A stretch of 64,000 bases of DNA from the NCBI RefSeq assembly GCF_900114535.1, contig NZ_FOTK01000003.1:62001-126000 (forward strand), read 5' to 3'. Positions 1 through 9,355 of the stretch are shown here, piece after piece. The stretch is from Methylobacterium pseudosasicola (GTDB lineage: Bacteria > Pseudomonadota > Alphaproteobacteria > Rhizobiales > Beijerinckiaceae). Numbering within the stretch: the stretch's first letter is position 1; each line of letters begins with the position of its first letter. Both the position numbers and the translations under genes were made by a program. The notes beneath the pieces are model-generated. The model ran no database searches and was not told the DNA's origin. It was given only the letters and a program-made list of their open reading frames with translations.

Positions 1-1
1 G

Positions 2-931
2 CAGCGGCTGGACGGGCGTGCCGTCAACCTCAACACCCTCGTCGAGGGCATGCGCGAGATGGTCGCCCGCTCGGTGGGCGAGGTGGTGACGATCGAGCTG
101 GATCTCGCCCGGGACCTCTGGAACTGCCGGGTCGATCCGACCCAGGCCGAGGTCGCGATCCTCAACGTGCTGATCAACGCCCGCGACGCGATGCCGGAGG
201 GCGGCACCGTCAAGATCACCACCGAGAACACCGAGATCGTGGCGGGCGGCGAGATCGGGCCGCTGCGCCCCGGCCGCTACGTCAGCATCGCCATCCGGGA
301 CACCGGCACCGGCATCCCGCCCGCGGTGCTCGCCCGGGTGATGGACCCGTTCTTCACCACCAAGGAAGAGGGCAAGGGCACCGGGCTCGGCCTGTCGATG
401 GTCTACGGCTTCGCCAAGCAATCGGGCGGTGCCGCCCAGATCGAGTCGGCGGTCGGCGCCGGCACGACGGTGCGCCTGTCCTTCCCGGCCACCGACAGCG
501 ACGCGCATGCCCCGTCCAAGGTCTCGCACCGGGCGGTGGACCGGCAGGGCACCGAGACGATCCTGATCGTGGACGACCGCGAGGACGTGGCCGAGCTCGC
601 CCGCACCATCCTGCGGGATTTCGGCTACACGACGTTGATGGCCAGCAATGCCCGCGAGGCCCTGGAGATCCTGGATTCCAGCGAGCGCATCGACCTGCTG
701 TTCACCGACCTGATCATGCCGGGCGGCATGAACGGCGTGCTGCTCGCCCGGGAGGCGCGCCGCCGCCAGCCCAAGCTCAAGGTTCTGCTCGCCACGGGCT
801 ACGCGGAGGCGAGCCTGGAGCGAACCGATATCGGCGGTTCGGAGTTTGACCTGCTCAACAAGCCTTACCGGCGCACGGAGCTGGTCCGCCGCGTGCGGGC
901 GATCCTCGACGGTCCGACCGGCGTAGGCTGA
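2..931 (+). CDS. Hybrid sensor histidine kinase, C-terminal part (5' end outside window)
   Basis: The reading frame is open to the window edge, so the N-terminal sensor and most of the dimerisation domain are missing. What remains is a HATPase_c domain with an N box ([13 protein letters not shown]), a G1 box (DTGTGIP) and an F/G2 region ([17 protein letters not shown]), followed by a receiver domain from about residue 185 of the visible part. The receiver has the acidic pocket in ILIVDDRED, the phospho-acceptor Asp in [11 protein letters not shown] and the conserved Lys in LLNKPY. This order matches soluble or PAS-type hybrid kinases with a C-terminal receiver, which autophosphorylate and pass phosphate to their own receiver. 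The stimulus cannot be inferred. A small gene follows 17 bp downstream on the same strand. Confidence 0.9.
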   Translation, partial: QRLDGRAVNLNTLVEGMREMVARSVGEVVTIELDLARDLWNCRVDPTQAEVAILNVLINARDAMPEGGTVKITTENTEIVAGGEIGPLRPGRYVSIAIRDTGTGIPPAVLARVMDPFFTTKEEGKGTGLGLSMVYGFAKQSGGAAQIESAVGAGTTVRLSFPATDSDAHAPSKVSHRAVDRQGTETILIVDDREDVAELARTILRDFGYTTLMASNAREALEILDSSERIDLLFTDLIMPGGMNGVLLAREARRRQPKLKVLLATGYAEASLERTDIGGSEFDLLNKPYRRTELVRRVRAILDGPTGVG

Positions 932-948
932 GCCTGAGGAGAGGCGCG

Positions 949-1263
949 ATGGCGCAGGGAGACAAAGCGAAATACACCGACAAGCAGAAGCGCAAGGCCG
1001 AGCACATCGCGGAATCCTACGAGGCCCGCGGCGTGCCGGAGCAGGAGGCGGAGTCCCGCGCTTGGGCCACCGTCAACAAAGACGACGGCGGCGGCAAGAA
1101 GCCGGGCGGCTCCGGCCGCGGCAAGGCCACCGGCCATCCGGCAGCCCACAAGGGCGGCACCACGGGCGGCAAGGCCTCCGCCGGCCGAACACCGGAACAG
1201 CGCTCGGCCTCGGCCAAGAAGGCTGCGGCGACGCGCAAGGCGAATGCTGCAGCGAGCGCGTGA
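949..1263 (+). CDS. Small lysine/glycine-rich protein, plasmid-stabilisation-like
   Basis: This 104-residue protein is strongly basic and of low complexity. The N-terminal 45 residues (from MAQGDKAKYTDKQKRKAEHI) look helical and charged; the rest is rich in Gly, Lys, Ala and Ser and ends in an alanine/lysine tail resembling histone H1-like tails. Similar proteins in Rhizobiales are often labelled 'plasmid stabilization protein', but that function is not established and no toxin partner is present. AGGAGAGG lies just upstream of the ATG. It is 17 bp downstream of the kinase gene and may be co-transcribed with it. Nucleic-acid binding is a guess from composition only. Confidence 0.7.
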   Translation: MAQGDKAKYTDKQKRKAEHIAESYEARGVPEQEAESRAWATVNKDDGGGKKPGGSGRGKATGHPAAHKGGTTGGKASAGRTPEQRSASAKKAAATRKANAAASA

Positions 1264-1396
1264 TCGGACGACGTGGGATCGAACTGGCCCCAGTCATTCT
1301 TACTTCCGAAAGTGGGGTGGAAAGCAGTCCTTACGGCGCTTCGACCACTGATCGTCCAGGCGAAACGCCCTTTCTCGCGCGCGAAGGAACTGGGCC

Positions 1397-2362
1397 ATGC
1401 CGACACAGACCGTTCTCGCCGCCGCCGCGCTGGCACTTGCACACGGTTCGCCGCAGCCACTTCCCTCCGTCTCGGCCACGACGAGCTACCACAGGGCCGA
1501 AATCAACGGCGTGGGTGTCTTCTATCGCGAGGCTGGTCCGCGTGCCGCACCCACGATCCTCCTGCTGCATGGCTATCCATCGTCGTCGCGGCAGTGGGAC
1601 CCGCTACTGCCGCTGCTCGCCGACCGCTACCACCTGATCGCGCCAGACTATCCCGGCTTCGGCCACAGCGATGCGCCATCGCCCGAACAGTACTCCTATA
1701 CCTTCGACAACATTGCCGCGACGATCGAGGGCTTGATCGCGCATCTTGGCATCGAACGGTACACGCTCTTCATGCAGGATTACGGCGGCCCGGTCGGGTT
1801 CCGCATGGCGCTCGCCCACCCCGAGCGGGTGCGTGCGTTGATCGTCCAGAATGCCAACGCCTACGCCGAGGGGCTCGGGCCGAAGTGGCAGGGCATTGCC
1901 AAGTTCTGGGCCGACCCCGCAACTCACCCTGAGCAGGTCGACGCCTTCACATCCCTTGAAGGAGCCAAGCAGCGCCATCTCGGCACCAGCCCGAACCCCG
2001 AACGGTACAACCCGGACACCTGGGCGGATGAGTACGCCAACCTGTCCCGGCCGGGTGAGCGGGTCATCCAGGCTGCCCTTCTCTACGACTACCGCACGAA
2101 CGTGGCGTCTTACCCGGTCTGGCAGGAATGGATGCGCGGTCATCCGTTGCCGACCCTTGTGCTGTGGGGCCGCTACGACCCGTCCTTCCTCGTGCCCGGG
2201 GCGGAAGCCTATCGACGCGACATGCAGACGGCGGAGTTACATATCCTCGACGCCGGACACTTCGCGCTGGACGAGGCGACGGATGAGGTCGCGCGGCTAA
2301 CACGCGACTTTCTTGCTCGGCATATCGAGACTGCGAAAGCTCCCGCGTCCGCGCCTCAATAG
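1397..2362 (+). CDS. Alpha/beta hydrolase, epoxide hydrolase / haloalkane dehalogenase-like
   Basis: This 321-residue alpha/beta-hydrolase has the oxyanion-hole motif HGYPSSSRQWD near residue 53. The nucleophile elbow is MQDYGGPVG, carrying Asp rather than Ser, as in epoxide hydrolases and haloalkane dehalogenases. The acid is probably in LWGRYDPSF and the catalytic His in DAGHFALDE. The Asp nucleophile predicts a covalent alkyl-enzyme mechanism on an epoxide or halide; the substrate is unknown. The first 27 residues are alanine-rich and could be a weak signal peptide or an over-extended start. It stands alone, with no clear operon partner. Confidence 0.85.
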   Translation: MPTQTVLAAAALALAHGSPQPLPSVSATTSYHRAEINGVGVFYREAGPRAAPTILLLHGYPSSSRQWDPLLPLLADRYHLIAPDYPGFGHSDAPSPEQYSYTFDNIAATIEGLIAHLGIERYTLFMQDYGGPVGFRMALAHPERVRALIVQNANAYAEGLGPKWQGIAKFWADPATHPEQVDAFTSLEGAKQRHLGTSPNPERYNPDTWADEYANLSRPGERVIQAALLYDYRTNVASYPVWQEWMRGHPLPTLVLWGRYDPSFLVPGAEAYRRDMQTAELHILDAGHFALDEATDEVARLTRDFLARHIETAKAPASAPQ

Positions 2363-2438
2363 AACCTAGGGCGCCCGATCGAACGTCCGAGATGTGTCAA
2401 CAACGGACTCCATCATCCGTCCCATCCCCCCTCGCACC

Positions 2439-3335
2439 TCACGCCCGATCCCGCCGCTCAACCAGCTTGACCAACGTGTGCAGCATTCGGTTCGCCGGCG
2501 TCGGAATGCCCAGCGCCGCGCCTCGCCGCACGACGTATCCGTTGAGGTGGTCGATCTCGCTGGGCCGGCCCCGGGCGAGGTCCTGGGCGGTGGAGGAGCG
2601 CTGGTCGGCCATGCTGGTGCTGAGGGCGAGCACCGTGTCGCGGATGTCGTCGGGCACGGAGACGCCAGAGGCGCGAGCCACTGCGACGCATTCCTGCACC
2701 ACGTCGGTCATCGCGGCGATCACGCCCGCCCCCTGGACTAGGCGGCCGTAGGGCAGCTGGGTCAGGGCCGAGAGGGCGTTGTAGGCGCAGTTCAGGATCA
2801 GCTTGCCCCAGAGCGCATCCAGGGCGCGGTCCGAGACGGTGGTCGGGATCCCGGCCGCATCGAACGCGGCGGCAATCGTCGGGCTCGCCTCCGAGGCGCC
2901 AAGCACCAGGTCGCCCCTTCCGTTATGGCGGACGTGGCCCGGCCCGACCATCTCGGTGGCGACGTAGACGGCCACCGGCACCACGGGCCGCCCGAGCACG
3001 GCGCCCAGGCGCTCGGCATTGTCGACGCCGTTCTGGAGGCTGAGGATCGCGGCCGAGGGGCTGAGATGTGCGGCGATCGTCGCCCCGGCGGCTTCCGTGT
3101 CGCCCGACTTGACGCAGACCAGCACCAGATCGGCGCCTGCGACGCCCTGGCCGGACGCGGTCGCCTGGACTGGGACAGTCTCGCGCCCGGCCGCGCTCTC
3201 CAGCACAAGCCCGTCGGACCGAACCGCCTCGACCAGCGCGGGGCGACCGATCAGCGTGACCGCGTGGCCGGCCCGGGCCAGCAGGAAGCCGTAATAGCAG
3301 CCGACCGCCCCGGCTCCGAGAATCGCGATCTTCAT
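2439..3335 (-). CDS. 2-dehydropantoate 2-reductase family protein (PanE/ApbA-like)
   Basis: This 298-residue protein opens with the Rossmann motif MKIAILGAGAVGCYYGF, which binds NAD(P)H. The C-terminal helical domain contains LWGKLILNCAYNALSAL, with the family's catalytic Lys and Asn, and PSEIDHLNGYV, with the conserved Glu-Asp substrate site. These are hallmarks of ketopantoate reductase, which makes pantoate for coenzyme A. Many genomes carry several paralogues, so a role on another 2-oxo acid is possible. The ATG overlaps the stop of the upstream dehydrogenase gene by 4 bp (ATGA), which points to translational coupling and related substrates. Confidence 0.88.
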   Translation of the reverse strand: MKIAILGAGAVGCYYGFLLARAGHAVTLIGRPALVEAVRSDGLVLESAAGRETVPVQATASGQGVAGADLVLVCVKSGDTEAAGATIAAHLSPSAAILSLQNGVDNAERLGAVLGRPVVPVAVYVATEMVGPGHVRHNGRGDLVLGASEASPTIAAAFDAAGIPTTVSDRALDALWGKLILNCAYNALSALTQLPYGRLVQGAGVIAAMTDVVQECVAVARASGVSVPDDIRDTVLALSTSMADQRSSTAQDLARGRPSEIDHLNGYVVRRGAALGIPTPANRMLHTLVKLVERRDRA

Positions 3336-6300
3336 CGGGGCGCCGCCGCGGCGCGCTCGGAATGGAACGGGGCGGCGCCGACCGCGCTCGTCCGGACATG
3401 GTCGAGCAGGGCCTGGACCGGGTGGCGCAGGCGCACGCCATCGACGAGCTTCGCCTGCGACCGGCAGGAATAGCCGTCCGCCAGCAGGGTGCCGGCAGGG
3501 GCATCGGCCACGTGGTGCGCCCAGCTCAAGCCGTAGATCGCCTCGGAGGTGGCGCGGTTGCGCGTCTCGTGGCCGTAGGTCCCGGCCATGCCGCAGCAGC
3601 CCGCCGCCGGCACGTCGAGCCGCAGCCCGAGATGGGTGAACACCGCCTGCCAGTCGCGCACCGCGCCGGGGGCGTTGGTGCGCTCGGTGCAATGGGGCAG
3701 CAGCCGCAGGGTCGCGCCGCCCTGACGGGGCGCGATCCGGTCGAGCTGGGTGGCCAGCCATTCCTGCAGGATCTGGACCTTGGGCAGGTCGTCGCCGCCG
3801 AGCGCCTGGGCGTATTCGGACCGGTAGGTCAGCGTCATCGAGGGGTCGAGACCGATGAGCGGCACGCCCGAGCGGGCGAGCGTCCGCAGCATCGCGGCGT
3901 TAGACCACGCCACCGCGGCGAACCGGGCCAGGAAGCCGTGGACGTGCAGCGGCTTGCCGTTCGGCCTGTAGGGTACGAGCCAGGGCTGGAAGCCGAGCGC
4001 GATCAGGAGCGCGCAGGCATCCACCACCAGGGCCGCCTCGAAATGGCTGGTGAAGGCGTCCTGCACCAGCAGGACCGCGCGCTCGCGCTCCGCCGGGGCG
4101 AGCCGGTCCAGCGCCGCCGGGGTCGCGGTGGCGACGCCGAGCGCCGCGAGCCGCGCCTTCAGGTCGCCGGGCGACAGGGCCGGGATCTCGACCAGGCCGG
4201 CCTTGGCGAGCAGCCTCCGGGCGACCGGGTTGGTCAAGGCCGCGTTGCTCAGGCGCGGCATCCGGGCCGCCAGCGGCAGAAGCGGCTCGAGCGCCGCCAC
4301 GAGATGGTCCTTCAGGGGCCTGGCGTAGCGGGCGTGGTAGAGCGCCAGGAACTTGGCCCGGAAGGTCGGCACGTCGACCTTGATCGGGCAGGAACCCGTG
4401 CAGGACTTGCAGGCGAGGCAGCCATCCATCGCCTCCTTCACGGCGTGCGAGAAGTCGCCGTCGTCGGGCGCGCGCCGAACAGCGCTCCGCAGAGTCGCAA
4501 AAAGATCGGGCAGCCAGCCGGCGCGCTGACGCTTCAGCTCGACGGCCGGGTCGATGCCCGCCTGCGCGGCCAGGCGCAGCCACTCGCGCATCAGCGAGGC
4601 GCGGCCCTTGGGCGAGTGCCGCCGCTCCCGGGTTGCCTTCCAGGACGGGCACATCGCGTCGTCCGGGTCGTAATTGAAGCAGGCGCCGTTGCCGTTGCAG
4701 TGCAGGGCCTCGTCGAAATCCTGCCGGACCGGCGGCGGGATCGTGCGGTCCTGCTCGCCCCGGCGGGGCACGCCGTCGATCTGGGTGAGCGCGCCGCCCC
4801 GAGCCGAGGCAATCTTGCCCGGGTTCATCCGGTCGCCCGGATCGAAGGCGCGCTTGATGGCCTCCAGCGCCGGCATCAGCGGCCCGAAGGTCGCGGGCAC
4901 GAATTCGGAGCGGAACCCCTTGCCGTGCTCGCCCCAGAGCAGGCCGCCATACTTGGCGGTGAGGGCGACCACGCCCTCGGTCACCTCGCGGATCAGGGCG
5001 TTCTGGTTTGGGTCCTTCAGGTCGATGGCTGGGCGGACATGCAGCACGCCGGCATCGACATGGCCGAACATGCCGTAGCGCAGCCCCTTGGCATCGAGCA
5101 GCGCCCGGAACTCGGCGATGAAGTCGGCCAGCCGCTCCGGCGGCACGGCGGTATCCTCGACGAACGGGATCGGGCGCGCGTCGTCCTTGGCGGCGCCGAG
5201 CAGGCCGACCGCCTTCTTGCGCATCGTCCAGAGTTTTTCGATCGCCTCGCCGCGGGCGATCGTGAAGCCCAGACGCTTGGTCTCCGTACCGCGCTCGGCC
5301 GCCAGCATCGTGGTGAGCCGCGCCAGGGCGGCGTCCACGGCCTGCGCATCGTCGCCGACGAACTCCATGAGGTTGATGCCGTGGACCGGACGGCCGCCCG
5401 GATCGTCTGGGAAAAAGGCCTGCACCTCGGCCCAGATCGGGTCCTGGCGGGCGAGCCCCAGCACGGTGGAATCGATGGTCTCCACGGAGGCGGCGCCGAA
5501 CGGTAGCAGGGCTTGGGCGTCACGCAGGGCCGCGTCGAAATCCACGTAGGAGAGCGCCACCAGCACTGAGGCCTTCGGGATCGGCAGCACGTTGAGCCGC
5601 GCCTCCGCGATCAATGCCAGGGTGCCTTCCGAGCCGCAGAGCACGCTCTTGAGGTCGAAGCGCCCTGACGCGTCGCGCAGATGGGCCAAGTCGTAGCCGG
5701 TGAGGCAGCGGTTGAGCTTGGGGAAGCGCTTGGCGATCAGCGCCGCGTTCTCGGTGACGACGGTGTCGACGGTGCGGTGGATTTCGCCGACGCGATCGTT
5801 GCGCGCCTTGGCGGCAGCGAGACCCACCTCGTCCAGCGGCTCGGCTTCCCAGACTGTGCCGTCGGCGAGCACGCAGGTCAGGGCCAGGACGTGGTCGCGG
5901 GTCTTGCCATACAGGCAGGAGCCCTGCCCGCAGGCGTCGGTGGAGATCATGCCGCCGAGGGTGGCGCGGTTCGAGGTCGAGAGTTCGGGGGCGAAGAACA
6001 GGCCGTGCGCAGCCAGCGCGCGGTTGAGCTGGTCCTTCACCACCCCGGGCTCGACCCGGACGGTGCGGTGCGCGACGTCGATCTCCAGGATGCGGTTCAT
6101 GTGCCGCGAGGTGTCGACCACGAGGCCGTGGCCGAGCGACTGGCCGTTGGTGCCGGTGGCGCCACCGCGGGGACGGATCACGATCTCGGTGAAGCGCGGA
6201 TCGTCCAACAGCTTGGCGATCCGCACGAGGTCGTCGCGCGAGCGCGGGAAGGCCACGGCCCCCGGCTCGACCTGATAGATCGAGTTGTCGGTGGAAAAGA

Positions 6301-6418
6301 CCGTCCGGTCGGCGGCCGATAGAGTCAGATCGCCCTCGAAGCCGCGCAGGCGCAGTTCGGCGACAGCCGCCTCGTAGAGCGGCACGGCCTCGGTTTGGCG
6401 GGTCAGGACCGGGATCAT
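3332..6418 (-). CDS. ydiJ: FAD-linked oxidase with C-terminal Fe-S/CCG domains (YdiJ-type D-2-hydroxyacid dehydrogenase)
   Basis: This 1028-residue fusion has an N-terminal FAD-binding type-4 (PCMH) domain around residues 40-270 (RPRGGATGTNGQSLGHG), a GlcD-like FAD-oxidase C-terminal domain to about 540, and a ferredoxin-like cluster region with CLACKSCTGSCPIKVD. A C-terminal GlcF-type half carries the CCG-like motif AAGCCGMAGTYGHE near residue 965. Size and order match Escherichia coli YdiJ (about 1018 residues), for which D-2-hydroxyglutarate dehydrogenase activity has been reported. It probably oxidises a D-2-hydroxyacid and passes electrons through Fe-S centres to the respiratory chain. 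It overlaps the downstream PanE-like gene by 4 bp. The start is the first ATG at the divergent boundary. Confidence 0.9.
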   Translation of the reverse strand: MIPVLTRQTEAVPLYEAAVAELRLRGFEGDLTLSAADRTVFSTDNSIYQVEPGAVAFPRSRDDLVRIAKLLDDPRFTEIVIRPRGGATGTNGQSLGHGLVVDTSRHMNRILEIDVAHRTVRVEPGVVKDQLNRALAAHGLFFAPELSTSNRATLGGMISTDACGQGSCLYGKTRDHVLALTCVLADGTVWEAEPLDEVGLAAAKARNDRVGEIHRTVDTVVTENAALIAKRFPKLNRCLTGYDLAHLRDASGRFDLKSVLCGSEGTLALIAEARLNVLPIPKASVLVALSYVDFDAALRDAQALLPFGAASVETIDSTVLGLARQDPIWAEVQAFFPDDPGGRPVHGINLMEFVGDDAQAVDAALARLTTMLAAERGTETKRLGFTIARGEAIEKLWTMRKKAVGLLGAAKDDARPIPFVEDTAVPPERLADFIAEFRALLDAKGLRYGMFGHVDAGVLHVRPAIDLKDPNQNALIREVTEGVVALTAKYGGLLWGEHGKGFRSEFVPATFGPLMPALEAIKRAFDPGDRMNPGKIASARGGALTQIDGVPRRGEQDRTIPPPVRQDFDEALHCNGNGACFNYDPDDAMCPSWKATRERRHSPKGRASLMREWLRLAAQAGIDPAVELKRQRAGWLPDLFATLRSAVRRAPDDGDFSHAVKEAMDGCLACKSCTGSCPIKVDVPTFRAKFLALYHARYARPLKDHLVAALEPLLPLAARMPRLSNAALTNPVARRLLAKAGLVEIPALSPGDLKARLAALGVATATPAALDRLAPAERERAVLLVQDAFTSHFEAALVVDACALLIALGFQPWLVPYRPNGKPLHVHGFLARFAAVAWSNAAMLRTLARSGVPLIGLDPSMTLTYRSEYAQALGGDDLPKVQILQEWLATQLDRIAPRQGGATLRLLPHCTERTNAPGAVRDWQAVFTHLGLRLDVPAAGCCGMAGTYGHETRNRATSEAIYGLSWAHHVADAPAGTLLADGYSCRSQAKLVDGVRLRHPVQALLDHVRTSAVGAAPFHSERAAAAPR

Positions 6419-6503
6419 GGAAGCGTTCTACACCCGGCCACGCGCGAGGAAAGATCGGCGCTTATGTCACGCTGCGCCGAAACAGGCTGGCACTCGGTTT
6501 GCC

Positions 6504-6872
6504 ATGTCGGATGCAGTTGCGGAGCGGAAATTCATGAACGCGAGCGTCGAACGGGTCAGGGATGCCCTGGCCGAACTGATCAAGGCGGCCCTCATCTCCG
6601 ACGACGGCAAGAGCCTCGCCTGCCGGGAAGCCGGGCGGGAAAAGCTCGCCGCCCTGGCGTCCGACCCGCCGCAAGCGGAGAACCTGCGCATGGACGGCGC
6701 CTGGATGCTGGCGATCCAGCAGGCGGAGACGCCGGAGCTGGCAGCCGAAGAGGGCCAGGTGAACCTGACACTGCCGCGCGCCTGCCCGTTCAGCCTCGAC
6801 GAGATCGTAACGCCCGGGTTCGACGTGGATCTGGCGGTTGACCGCATCCGCAAATCGGCCTCCACGGGCTGA
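6504..6872 (+). CDS. Hypothetical protein, unrecognised family
   Basis: A 122-residue soluble, acidic protein with no motif I recognise. It has a helical N-terminus (VERVRDALAELIKAAL) and a C-terminal part LPRACPFSLDEIVTPGFDV that reads like a real folded domain. No transmembrane segment or signal peptide is visible. The chosen ATG has no clear ribosome-binding site; a second in-frame ATG at 6534 has GGAG about 9 bp upstream and could be the true start. It lies alone between the divergent ydiJ-type gene and rnr. Codon use looks typical for the neighbourhood. Confidence 0.6.
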   Translation: MSDAVAERKFMNASVERVRDALAELIKAALISDDGKSLACREAGREKLAALASDPPQAENLRMDGAWMLAIQQAETPELAAEEGQVNLTLPRACPFSLDEIVTPGFDVDLAVDRIRKSASTG

Positions 6873-7010
6873 TCGCGCCTGTTGAGGACGCGGCGGTTAC
6901 CGTTGCCGCGGACCGGCCGGAACCCCATCTTGTGGTGACAAGACCGAATCAGCGGTCCGGCGCCCGATCGCGGGCGCACTTCTTTTTCGAGAACCGTCCG
7001 GCACCACCTT

Positions 7011-9332
7011 TTGGCACGACGCATCAGCGCAGAGGCGGCCGAGCCCGCCGCTCCCCCGCCCTTCCCCACCCGCGAGCAGATCCTCGCCTTCGTGGCCGAG
7101 GCGACCGAACCCGTCGGCAAGCGGGAGATCGCCAAGGCGTTCGGCATCAAGGGCGCCGCCAAGATCGACCTGAAGCGGATCCTCAAGGAGATCGAAGAGG
7201 AGGGCGCCATCGATCGTGGGCGCGGCGGCCTCGCGGCCGCGGGCCGCCTGCCCCCGGTGGTGCTGACCGATATCCGCAGCCGCGACCGGCACGGCGACTT
7301 CCTGGCGATCCCGGTGGAGTGGACCGGCACCGGCAAGCCACCGGCCATCTTGCTCACGCAACAGCGCGGCCCACGCAAGGCCGGCCGGCCGGCTGCCGGC
7401 ATCGGCGACCGCGCCCTGGTCCGCGTCGAGCGCGATGCCGAGGGCGGCTATACCGGCCGGGTCATCAAGGTCATCGGCAAGAACAAGGCCGAAATCATCG
7501 GCGTCTACCGCGCCGGCGCGCAGGGCGGCCGGATAGTCCCCGTTGAGAAGCGCTCGCAGGGGCGCGAGATCCTGATTCCGCCCGGCGAGGAGGGCCAGGC
7601 CCGGGACGGCGACCTCGTCAGCGTCTCGCTGGAGCGCGAGACGCGCTTCGGCCTGCCGCGGGGCCGGGTCCGGGAACGGCTCGGCTCGCTCGGTTCCGAG
7701 AAGGCCGTGAGCCTGATCGCGCTCCATCTGCACAACATCCCGCACGTTTTTTCGGACGCGACCTTGGCGGAGGCCGACGCCGCCGCGCCCGCCTCGCTCA
7801 AAGGTCGGGAGGATTGGCGCGACCGCCCGCTGCTGACCATCGACCCGCCGGACGCCAAGGACCACGACGACGCGGTGATGGCGGAAGTCGATCCCGACCC
7901 GGCCAATCCGGGCGGCTTCATCGTCACCGTCGCCATCGCGGATGTCGCGGCCTATGTCCGCCCCGGATCGAGCCTCGACCGCGAGGCTTTGGAGCGCGGC
8001 AACTCGGTCTACTTCCCCGACCGGGTCGTGCCGATGCTGCCGGAGCGGATCTCGAACGATCTCTGCTCCTTGCGCGAGGGCGAGGATCGCCCGGCCATCG
8101 CGGTGCGGATGGTGATCGCCGCCGACGGCGTGAAGCGCCGCCACACGTTCCACCGGGTGATGATGCGCTCGCGCGCCAAGCTGTCTTACGCGCAGGCGCA
8201 AGCCGCCATCGACGGCCAGCCGGACGCCGCGACGGGGCCACTGCTTGAAACGGCGCTTCGCCCGCTCTGGACGGCCTACGCCGCCCTGCGCGAGGCGCGT
8301 GACCGCCGCGGCCCGCTCGCCCTCGACCTGCCCGAGCGCAAGGTCCTGCTGTCGCCCGAGGGCGCGGTCGACCGGGTGATCGTGCCGGAACGCCTCGACG
8401 CCCATCGGCTGATCGAGGAGTTCATGATTCAGGCCAATGTCGCCGCGGCCGAGACCCTGGAGGCGGCCAAGCAGGCGCTGATCTACCGCGTCCACGACGA
8501 GCCGGCGCAGGAGAAGATGCAGGCTCTGGGGGAAGTCCTGGCCTCGGTCGGGATCAAGCTGCCCAAGGAAGGGGCCCTACGCCCCGCTTTGTTCAACCGC
8601 ATCCTCGGTTCGGTGGCGGGCAGCGAGCACGCGACCTTCATCAACGAGGTGGTGCTGCGCTCCCAGGCGCAAGCGGTGTACGCCGCCGAGAATCTCGGCC
8701 ATTTCGGCCTGAACCTGCGCCGCTACGCGCATTTCACCTCGCCGATCCGCCGCTATGCCGACCTGATCGTCCACCGGGCGCTGATCACCGCCTGCCGCCT
8801 CGGCTCCGACGGCCTGCCGCCGGAGGTGTCTTTGGGCGAACTCGCGCAGGTCGGCGAGCAGATCTCGGCAGCCGAACGCCGCGCCATGGCGGCGGAGCGC
8901 GAGACCATCGACCGGCTGATCGCCCACCATCTGGTCGACCGGATCGGCGCGACCTTCGCGGGCCAGATCGCGGGCGTCACCCGATCGGGCCTGTTCATCA
9001 AGCTCGACGAGACCGGGGCGGACGGGTTCGTGCCGATCTCGCAGCTCGGCGCCGACTATTTCCGCCACGAGGAGGCCCGCCACGCCCTGGTGGGCGAGCG
9101 CAGCGGGGAGACGTTCCGGCTCGGCGACCGGGTCGAGGTTCGCCTGGTGGAGGCCGCGCCGGTGGCCGGCGCACTGCGCTTCGAATTGCTCAGCGAGGGC
9201 AAGACCCGCGCCGGGTCCGGCAAGGACAGCGGCGGCCGGAAGCCCGGCGGCCGCCCGTTCAAGGCCGCGCCGTCGGGTCGTCCGCCCGGCATCCGCAACT
9301 CTGGGACGCGCCATCGCGGGTCGCGCCGGTGA
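7011..9332 (+). CDS. rnr: Ribonuclease R
   Basis: This 773-residue 3'-5' exoribonuclease of the RNase II/R superfamily degrades structured RNA and takes part in rRNA and mRNA quality control. An N-terminal winged-helix region (residues 15-65) is followed by cold-shock-like OB domains. The RNB catalytic domain has the metal-binding DPPDAKDHDDAV near residue 280 and FPDRVVPMLPERISNDLCSL. An S1 domain (FAGQIAGVTRSGLFIKLDE) and a basic Gly/Lys/Arg tail typical of RNase R rather than RNase II complete it. The start used is TTG; no closer ATG fits the N-terminal domain. It begins a same-strand run of DUF983, Nudix, MFS and rpmG genes. Confidence 0.95.
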   Translation: MARRISAEAAEPAAPPPFPTREQILAFVAEATEPVGKREIAKAFGIKGAAKIDLKRILKEIEEEGAIDRGRGGLAAAGRLPPVVLTDIRSRDRHGDFLAIPVEWTGTGKPPAILLTQQRGPRKAGRPAAGIGDRALVRVERDAEGGYTGRVIKVIGKNKAEIIGVYRAGAQGGRIVPVEKRSQGREILIPPGEEGQARDGDLVSVSLERETRFGLPRGRVRERLGSLGSEKAVSLIALHLHNIPHVFSDATLAEADAAAPASLKGREDWRDRPLLTIDPPDAKDHDDAVMAEVDPDPANPGGFIVTVAIADVAAYVRPGSSLDREALERGNSVYFPDRVVPMLPERISNDLCSLREGEDRPAIAVRMVIAADGVKRRHTFHRVMMRSRAKLSYAQAQAAIDGQPDAATGPLLETALRPLWTAYAALREARDRRGPLALDLPERKVLLSPEGAVDRVIVPERLDAHRLIEEFMIQANVAAAETLEAAKQALIYRVHDEPAQEKMQALGEVLASVGIKLPKEGALRPALFNRILGSVAGSEHATFINEVVLRSQAQAVYAAENLGHFGLNLRRYAHFTSPIRRYADLIVHRALITACRLGSDGLPPEVSLGELAQVGEQISAAERRAMAAERETIDRLIAHHLVDRIGATFAGQIAGVTRSGLFIKLDETGADGFVPISQLGADYFRHEEARHALVGERSGETFRLGDRVEVRLVEAAPVAGALRFELLSEGKTRAGSGKDSGGRKPGGRPFKAAPSGRPPGIRNSGTRHRGSRR

Positions 9333-9355
9333 CCCGGCCGGTGTAGACCCTGGAC

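Noticed and set aside
3362..5506. 714-residue open frame antisense to the ydiJ-type gene
   Set aside because: No recognisable domain and repeat-like composition; the opposite strand encodes a complete FAD/Fe-S enzyme.
6897..8495. 532-residue open frame antisense to rnr
   Set aside because: Shadow frame; RNase R motifs are intact on the other strand.
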